Origin: Sciurus carolinensis
Lineage: Eukaryota > Chordata > Mammalia > Rodentia > Sciuridae
NCBI RefSeq assembly: GCF_902686445.1
Contig: NC_062227.1
Location: 17,559,678-17,623,677 of the forward strand
DNA length: 64,000 bases
Direction of reading: 5' to 3'
Shown piece by piece: positions 59,740-64,000 of the stretch. Position 1 is the first letter of the stretch, and every line of letters starts with the position of its first letter. The translations under genes and the position numbers were made by a program. Below the pieces are notes generated by a model. It saw only the letters and a list, made by a program, of their open reading frames with translations, searched no databases and was not told the origin of the DNA.

Positions 59740-59964
59740 TATCCCCGCCTCCCAGAGTTGACATATGTGTGGCGCAAGTCATCTATGCGCCTCTGTGGAC
59801 ATCAGGTACTGCTGGACCTGGACTGGCTGTGCAGGGGTCTTAAGTTCCACAATCATTGGGGGTCAGTGTGCGGCTAGCCTTACTTCTACTACTTCTGCCC
59901 ATGCCTGTGGGAAGGTCTCTACCCAATAGTACACCTTGAGGGGTCACTTAGCCTGAAAGAGGAG

Positions 59965-60330
59965 TTACCCAGGAGAAAACAGGTGAAATTCATCTGCAAT
60001 AGACATGGTCAAAATGTGGAGGGGTTGACCATGGCCATGTGTGACCTTGATGCCATCTGGCTCAAAGTGAATGTGGGCCTGCACTTTAGTTAGTAAGTCC
60101 CCTCCCAAAAGAGGAGCTGGACATTTGGGGATGACAAGGAAAGAATGGTTTACCTGGTGTTGACCCAGAACCACCTGTCACTTGCTAGTCCAATGATAGG
60201 CTTTGGATCCAGTGGCTCCTTGAACTAGACTAATCCTCTGGGACAAGGGCCCGGTGGGCTTATTGAAAACTGAATACTGCGCTCTGATATCTACCATATG
60301 TCCCACTGGTTTCCCTTCCACAAATATGGT
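59965..60330 (-). pseudogene. Class I ERV protease, inactive
   Basis: Retroviral aspartic protease, which cuts the Gag-Pol precursor. The active-site triplet (60283-60291) reads Asp-Ile-Arg where Asp-Thr-Gly is needed. The C-terminal part (APLLGGDLLTK) is recognisable. Two substitutions in the catalytic loop make it inactive. Confidence 0.8.
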
Positions 60331-60453
60331 TATCCAAGACTCAGGTAGGGGTTTGGACCCCCATTTCCCCTAGTTGCTGTCCGACCCTGCCAGAAGGACT
60401 CAGGCATCACCACCCTTACTATCTCCTGGCCTCTCTCACCCCTGTAGTTTGGG

Positions 60454-60495
60454 ACATTCCCACCTCCAATGCCCATGCTCCTTGCAGTACGTGCA
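60454..60495 (-). pseudogene. Class I ERV nucleocapsid zinc knuckle
   Basis: On the minus strand, CTYCKEHGHWRWEC fits the CCHC rule Cys-x2-Cys-x4-His-x4-Cys exactly. This RNA-binding knuckle of Gag survives intact, although the flanking gag frame is broken. Confidence 0.85.
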
Positions 60496-60656
60496 CTGTA
60501 CTCAATCCAGCTTTGCCTGATCATGCCGAGGGTAGATAGGGTCACTCCTCCCAAAACTTTGTCCCCCATCCCTCTTACCTCAGCCAACAATGTCTTTGCC
60601 ATTTCTCTCTTTTCTCCTGCTCTCCTTATCCTGGTGCTCTCTATCTTCCTTTCTCA

Positions 60657-60918
60657 TTATTTCCTGTAATTCCTGGTTCTTTTTCCTAATTCTGTCCTCT
60701 CCTCGGGGATCTCTTGAGTATTGAACACACGTTCCACTACCTTCATAAGATCCCAAATAGTCATTCCTCCTAGTACCTCTTGTTTATAGAGCTTTTTCCT
60801 AATATATGGGGCAGCCTGATTTATAAAACACATGATAACAGTGGATTGATTTTCCTCTGCCATAGGATCTCAAGGGGTATATTGTCTAAACGCATCATAA
60901 AATCGTTCAAGGAAAATG
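60657..60918 (-). pseudogene. Class I ERV capsid C-terminal part
   Basis: The frame 60657-60863 (FINQAAPYIRKKLYK, then LMKVVERVFN) resembles the end of gammaretroviral capsid. Upstream text LERFYDAFRQYTP is in the same frame but is separated by an in-frame TGA. The piece is cut at 60920 by the class II LTR. Confidence 0.75.
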
Positions 60919-60920
60919 GC
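60915..60920. repeat. Presumed target-site duplication of the class II provirus
   Basis: AATGGC precedes the LTR. A class II provirus usually makes a 6-base duplication. The partner would lie after the 3' LTR, outside the window. Confidence 0.4.
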
Positions 60921-60960
60921 TGTCGGGGGCTGCAGACCCCATCCTAGCCTGGCCTGGCTT

Positions 60961-61075
60961 GAGGATTTCAGTGTGGCCCTGATGCAGGACATCAGTGTGG
61001 CCCAGATGCTGAGACATTGAGGATTTCAGTGTGGCCCTGATGCAGGACATCAGTGTGGCCCAGATGCTGAGACAT
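60961..61075 (+). repeat. 58-base tandem duplication in U3
   Basis: Two nearly identical units, each beginning GAGGATTTCAGTGTGGCCC and ending GATGCTGAGACAT, start at 60961 and 61019. Inside each unit CAGTGTGGCCC also occurs twice. Confidence 0.95.
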
Positions 61076-61116
61076 AGAATTGCAACAAACAGCTGACACT
61101 GCTTGAAGAAGGAGCC

Positions 61117-61485
61117 CCGGCGCTGAGCCAGTAGGCTGACACTGAACTGACACTGAACTAGAACTGTACCCTGGCATTGAGCCGGGGCAACATAGATTGC
61201 AACAAGGACTGTACCCTGGCATTGAGCCGGGGCAACTCAGACTGCAACATCAAGGAACATCAATGACTTCAGTGCGACACCTGGCACCAAGCCGGGGCTC
61301 CTGGTTTGCAACACTAAGGACTGGCATTGAGCCGGGGCAGCATGATCTGCAACATTGAGGAACTGGCACTAAGCCGGGGCAGCCTGGTTTGCAACGTATG
61401 ACTGATACTGCCGTGAGAACTGGCCCCGGCACTAAGCCAGCAGCTGACGCTGTCTGGGAAGACGGCCCCGGCATTGAGCCAGGGC
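61117..61485 (+). repeat. U3 module array, about eight copies
   Basis: A module centred on GGCATTGAGCCGGGGCA and often followed by TGCAAC recurs at 61117, 61171, 61216, 61281, 61321, 61363, 61426 and 61468. Spacing is irregular (40-65 bases). Positions 4-7 vary (ATTG, ACCA, ACTA, GCTG). Arrays like this in U3 usually hold transcription-factor sites, but I do not recognise the factor. Confidence 0.85.
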
Positions 61486-61685
61486 CAAAAGGAACTGCTT
61501 TGATTGGACAAAAGTGACTTATGCTTGCATATGCCTTTTAGTTGCTCTGATTGTATTATATTGTAATCTTGCTCTCCCTGCATATCCTATAACTGATTGT
61601 TCTTCTGTACCTGTGCCCACTATGTACTTTTTTGATATACTGTAATCTTACTATTGAACTCTGTAACCTGACTGTCTCACAATTC

Positions 61686-61696
61686 ATATATATATA
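61686..61696 (+). promoter_or_regulatory. LTR TATA-like box
   Basis: ATATATATATA about 45 bases before the GATAAA signal. Confidence 0.5.
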
Positions 61697-61806
61697 ACTG
61701 TAACTGCCTTGTAAAATCATCATCATCATCATCTGAGGATAAAGAGCTCTGATGATCAACTGAGGTGTCGTGTTTTCTCTCTGCGGGCAGAAGGAACGCG
61801 ACATTC

Positions 61807-61824
61807 TGGTGCCGAAACTCGGGA
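61807..61824 (+). promoter_or_regulatory. Primer-binding site, tRNA-Phe type
   Basis: TGGTGCCGAAACTCGGGA matches the 3' end of tRNA-Phe (complement) with one difference (T for C at base 13). Three bases (TTC) separate it from the LTR. tRNA-Phe priming is typical of IAP elements. Confidence 0.9.
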
Positions 61825-61840
61825 ACGAAGCAACTACCTA

Positions 61841-61847
61841 GGTAAGA
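61841..61847 (+). promoter_or_regulatory. Candidate major splice donor
   Basis: CTAG/GTAAGA, a near-ideal donor with GT at 61842-61843, 17 bases after the primer-binding site. This is the usual place for the donor of spliced retroviral RNAs. Confidence 0.6.
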
Positions 61848-62095
61848 TTTTAAGATTAAAATTATAATAAGTTTTTAAGTTTAAGTTTTTTAAGATTAAT
61901 AGTATAAGTTTTTAAGTTTAAATGTTTTTAAGATTAAAATTATAGTAAGTTTTTAAGGTTAAAGTTATAAATAGTTTTTAAGTTTAAGTTTTTAAGATTA
62001 ATATAGTAAGTTTTTAAGATTAAATATTTTTAAGGTTAAAGTTTTTAAATAGTTTTTAAGATTAAATTTTTAAGATTAATGTTATAATAAGTCTT
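61844..62095 (+). repeat. (TTTTTAAG)-type low-complexity leader tract
   Basis: About 250 bases made of A and T with a few G. Twelve occurrences of TTTTAAG are joined by ATTAA, TTTA or GTTAAAG. C is nearly absent on the plus strand. It is part of the untranslated leader. Confidence 0.9.
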
Positions 62096-62152
62096 ATAGA
62101 TAAATGATATAAAAGAAATAAAGGCAGCCTTAACATTACATTATAATTATCA

Positions 62153-62386
62153 GGACATACGAAAAGTAGTCCAATTAAAGTGAAAGTTCGCGACAATTAG
62201 GACACACGGAGGGTGGTCCGGGGAACATTACAAAGCAATTAAACAGAGAAAGGTAGTCCAGGGACATTATAATAATTAAAAAAGGACACGTGTAAAACGG
62301 TCCAATTAAAAGTAATAATAAGTGATTACAATCGCAAAAAGGCGATCAGGACTTATTAAAAGTCCAAGGGCACGCAAAACGCGGCC
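62153..62386 (+). promoter_or_regulatory. Leader hairpin array with bulged A
   Basis: Six short hairpins are visible. Four share one design with a single unpaired A on the 5' arm: 62153-62172 (GGAC-A-TA with TA-GTCC), 62200-62219 (GGAC-A-CAC with GTG-GTCC), 62284-62303 (GGAC-A-CG with CG-GTCC) and 62369-62386 (GGC-A-CGC with GCG-GCC). Two are simple: 62331-62346 (ATCGC with GCGAT) and 62349-62365 (GGACT with AGTCC). Loops are mostly A-rich. The position between splice donor and gag AUG is where packaging signals lie in retroviruses. Confidence 0.65.
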
Positions 62387-62497
62387 ATAATAGCTATAGA
62401 ATAAAGGAACAAAAATAGGAAGGACGCAATAAAACTGATTTATAAAACTGGTGTCTCTTTTCTTTGCGCCGATTCAATTAGACAAAACAACTAGAAT

Positions 62498-64000
62498 ATG
62501 GGTTCAGAAATGTCTAGAGCTCGTATGGAAGGGCCTTTAAATGCTCTTTTAAGAATTAATGGTACACCTTTAAAAGCCTCAACGGCAAGGAAATTTTTAC
62601 AAACAGTAGAAATTATATCTCCTTGGTTTTTAGATACAGGATTATTAGATATCCCACAATGGGAACAATTGGGTGAAGAATTATTTAAAATTGATCAACA
62701 GGAAAAATTACCTGCTGGCACTTTAGCTATATGGTCTCTTGTAAAAGACTGTTTAACTTCAAAGAAAAAAGAGAAATTTCAACCCCCTCTAGATGAAGGA
62801 AATAATATCCTAGAGGAAGTGAAAGAACAAAGGTCATTGTGTTCCTTTCCTCCCATTAAATCTAACCATTCTGAGTCAGGGGAGGAACTATCAGATGAGG
62901 AACCTAAACCAAGAGCCGACAATATACAGTCGGTGCCACCTAGTGGTAAGAAATTGTATCCTTCAGTTAAAGACTTTAGTTTTAAAGTGCCACAATTAGT
63001 TCCACCATCCTATGGTTCTAATATACAGCCCAATTTCTTTCCTCCTGCCCCCCCGGGACCTGAGGAACCTCCTAAGGTGCCTCTTCCTGAATATAATCCG
63101 TATTACCCAGAAAACCCCTCAAAGCAACCTTGGTGGAAACATGAGCCCAATACTAGTTCTTGTTTTCCTGTATTTGAAAATCCACAAAATCAGAGGTATC
63201 ATCAACCATTAGATTTTAAATTAATAAAGCAATTAAAAGAAGCAGCTAGTACTTATGGTCCTCAAGCTGCATTCACTATGTCACTTGTAGAGACTATTTC
63301 ATCTTCAAACTTGATCCCTAGAGATTGGGAGAATTTAGCTAGGGCTACTTTGACTGGTGGGCAATATTTAATGTGGAAAACAACTCACCAAGAGATTTGT
63401 TTAGATACAGCCAGAAGGAATGCAGCAGCAGGCAATCCTGCATGGAATATAGAAATGCTCACAGGGCAAGGACAATATGATGATATTCAGGCTCAAATTC
63501 AATATCCTCCCGCGGTGTATCAACAAATTGCTACTGCCGCAGTAAGAGCCTGGAGAACTCTTCAAGGCTCAGGGGATTTACAAGGTCAATTGTCTAAAGT
63601 AATACAAGGTTCTAATGAACCATATGCAGATTTTGTAGACAGGTTAATACAAACAGCTGGTCGAATATTTGGGGAAGCTGATCAAGCTATGCCTTTGATC
63701 AAGCAATTAGCATATGAACAAGCTAATAAATGGTGTAAGGAAGCCATTAGACCCTGGAAAACTAAAGATTTATCTGCCTATTTAAAGGTTTGCAGAGATA
63801 TAAATGATTCTACTATTCAGGGACAGGTGTTAGCTTCAGCCATTGTACAAGGGTTACAAAAACCCTATAATACCAACCCATCATATAAAATAACCTCCAG
63901 AACTTGCTTTCTTTGTGGACAATTTGGACATTACAAAACTAATTGTCCTAATAAAACTCCAAATAAACATCTAAAACCAGGGCTATGTCCTAGATGTAAA
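62498..64000 (+). CDS. Class II ERV Gag, open to the window edge
   Basis: Gag is the structural polyprotein of the particle. The ATG at 62498 follows the leader, and 501 codons are open without a stop to base 64000, so the 3' end is missing. The start MGSEMS fits the MGxxxS rule for N-myristoylation, used for membrane targeting. A Pro-rich region holds PPSY (residues 169-172), a PPxY-type late domain that recruits Nedd4-family ligases. A major homology region begins near residue 369 (QGSNEPYADFVDRL). The first CCHC knuckle, CFLCGQFGHYKTNC, covers residues 470-483, and a second starts with CPRCK at the very edge. Codon use is strongly A/T-ending, unlike the host sequence around it. The intact frame suggests a young insertion. 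Whether pro, pol and env are intact cannot be seen. Confidence 0.93.
   Translation, partial: MGSEMSRARMEGPLNALLRINGTPLKASTARKFLQTVEIISPWFLDTGLLDIPQWEQLGEELFKIDQQEKLPAGTLAIWSLVKDCLTSKKKEKFQPPLDEGNNILEEVKEQRSLCSFPPIKSNHSESGEELSDEEPKPRADNIQSVPPSGKKLYPSVKDFSFKVPQLVPPSYGSNIQPNFFPPAPPGPEEPPKVPLPEYNPYYPENPSKQPWWKHEPNTSSCFPVFENPQNQRYHQPLDFKLIKQLKEAASTYGPQAAFTMSLVETISSSNLIPRDWENLARATLTGGQYLMWKTTHQEICLDTARRNAAAGNPAWNIEMLTGQGQYDDIQAQIQYPPAVYQQIATAAVRAWRTLQGSGDLQGQLSKVIQGSNEPYADFVDRLIQTAGRIFGEADQAMPLIKQLAYEQANKWCKEAIRPWKTKDLSAYLKVCRDINDSTIQGQVLASAIVQGLQKPYNTNPSYKITSRTCFLCGQFGHYKTNCPNKTPNKHLKPGLCPRCK

Larger units (their letters stand above)
57661..60918 (-). mobile_element. Gammaretrovirus-like (class I) provirus, internal part, decayed
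   Basis: On the minus strand the order is capsid end, nucleocapsid, protease, RT, RNase H and integrase start, as in gammaretroviruses. Matches are spread over several frames with stops and frameshifts, so nothing here is a working gene. The right side is cut by the class II LTR that begins at 60921, and the rest of gag and the 5' LTR should lie beyond that younger provirus. The left side runs into the assembly gap. No LTR of this element is visible in the window. Confidence 0.9.
60921..61803 (+). mobile_element. Class II (IAP-like) provirus, 5' LTR
   Basis: 883 bases bounded by the inverted repeat TGTCG...CGACA. It is followed after three bases by a primer-binding site, so it is a 5' LTR. 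U3 holds two repeat systems (60961-61075 and 61117-61485), a reversed CCAAT box (GATTGG, 61502-61507), a TATA-like run at 61686-61696 and a (CAT)n at 61716-61733. A weak poly(A) signal GATAAA lies at 61738-61743 and U5 ends in the CGACA. The LTR is long for an IAP-type element because of the U3 repeats. The provirus lies antisense to the old class I element. Confidence 0.92.

Overview
This is a vertebrate (mammalian) genomic window and almost certainly comes from a squirrel-family rodent such as a ground squirrel or marmot. Three things point there. The SINEs are dimers of a B1-like left half and an ID-like right half, the structure known as MEN in Sciuridae. A LINE-1 3' end carries a TTAGGG-like tract that I know from squirrel L1s. 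MIR, L2 and hAT-Charlie relics give the usual old mammalian background. No bacterial-style operon is present. Most of the window is GC-rich non-coding DNA, and nearly all long open frames in it are chance frames.

Layout. 1-1745 is an AT-rich block without a recognised gene or repeat. 1746-9268 is intergenic DNA with L2, MIR and a MaLR-type LTR, plus a candidate conserved non-coding element near 5.9-6.1 kb. 9269-11879 is a three-layer nest: an RBMX (hnRNP G) processed pseudogene on the minus strand, inserted in a MIR, flanked by a 14-base target duplication and itself invaded by a truncated squirrel L1. 11880-34900 is GC-rich with scattered old repeats and an eight-unit minisatellite at 15933-16199. 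34901-41960 holds three exon-like blocks of RBM19, the ribosome-biogenesis protein with several RRMs. One block is frameshifted, one has lost the RNP1 glycine, the expected penultimate coding exon is not visible, and the last block runs to a stop and a poly(A) signal. I read this as a decayed, intron-bearing partial copy. 41961-57315 is again mostly non-coding, with MEN/ID SINEs, MIRs and DNA-transposon relics. 57461-57660 is an assembly gap of exactly 200 N.

The right end is retroviral. 57661-60918 is an old gammaretrovirus-like (class I) provirus on the minus strand, with recognisable capsid end, nucleocapsid, protease, RT, RNase H and integrase pieces, all broken by stops, frameshifts and lost catalytic residues. 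A younger class II (IAP/beta-like) provirus on the plus strand has inserted into its gag. This second element shows a complete 883-base 5' LTR (60921-61803), a tRNA-Phe-type primer-binding site, a splice-donor candidate, a 673-base leader and a gag frame that is open for all 501 codons up to the window edge.

The most unusual signals lie in that young provirus: a U3 built from about eight degenerate copies of a GAGCCGGGGC-centred module, and a leader holding a run of small hairpins that share a single bulged A on the 5' arm while their stem bases co-vary. The RBM19 partial copy is the main host-gene question.
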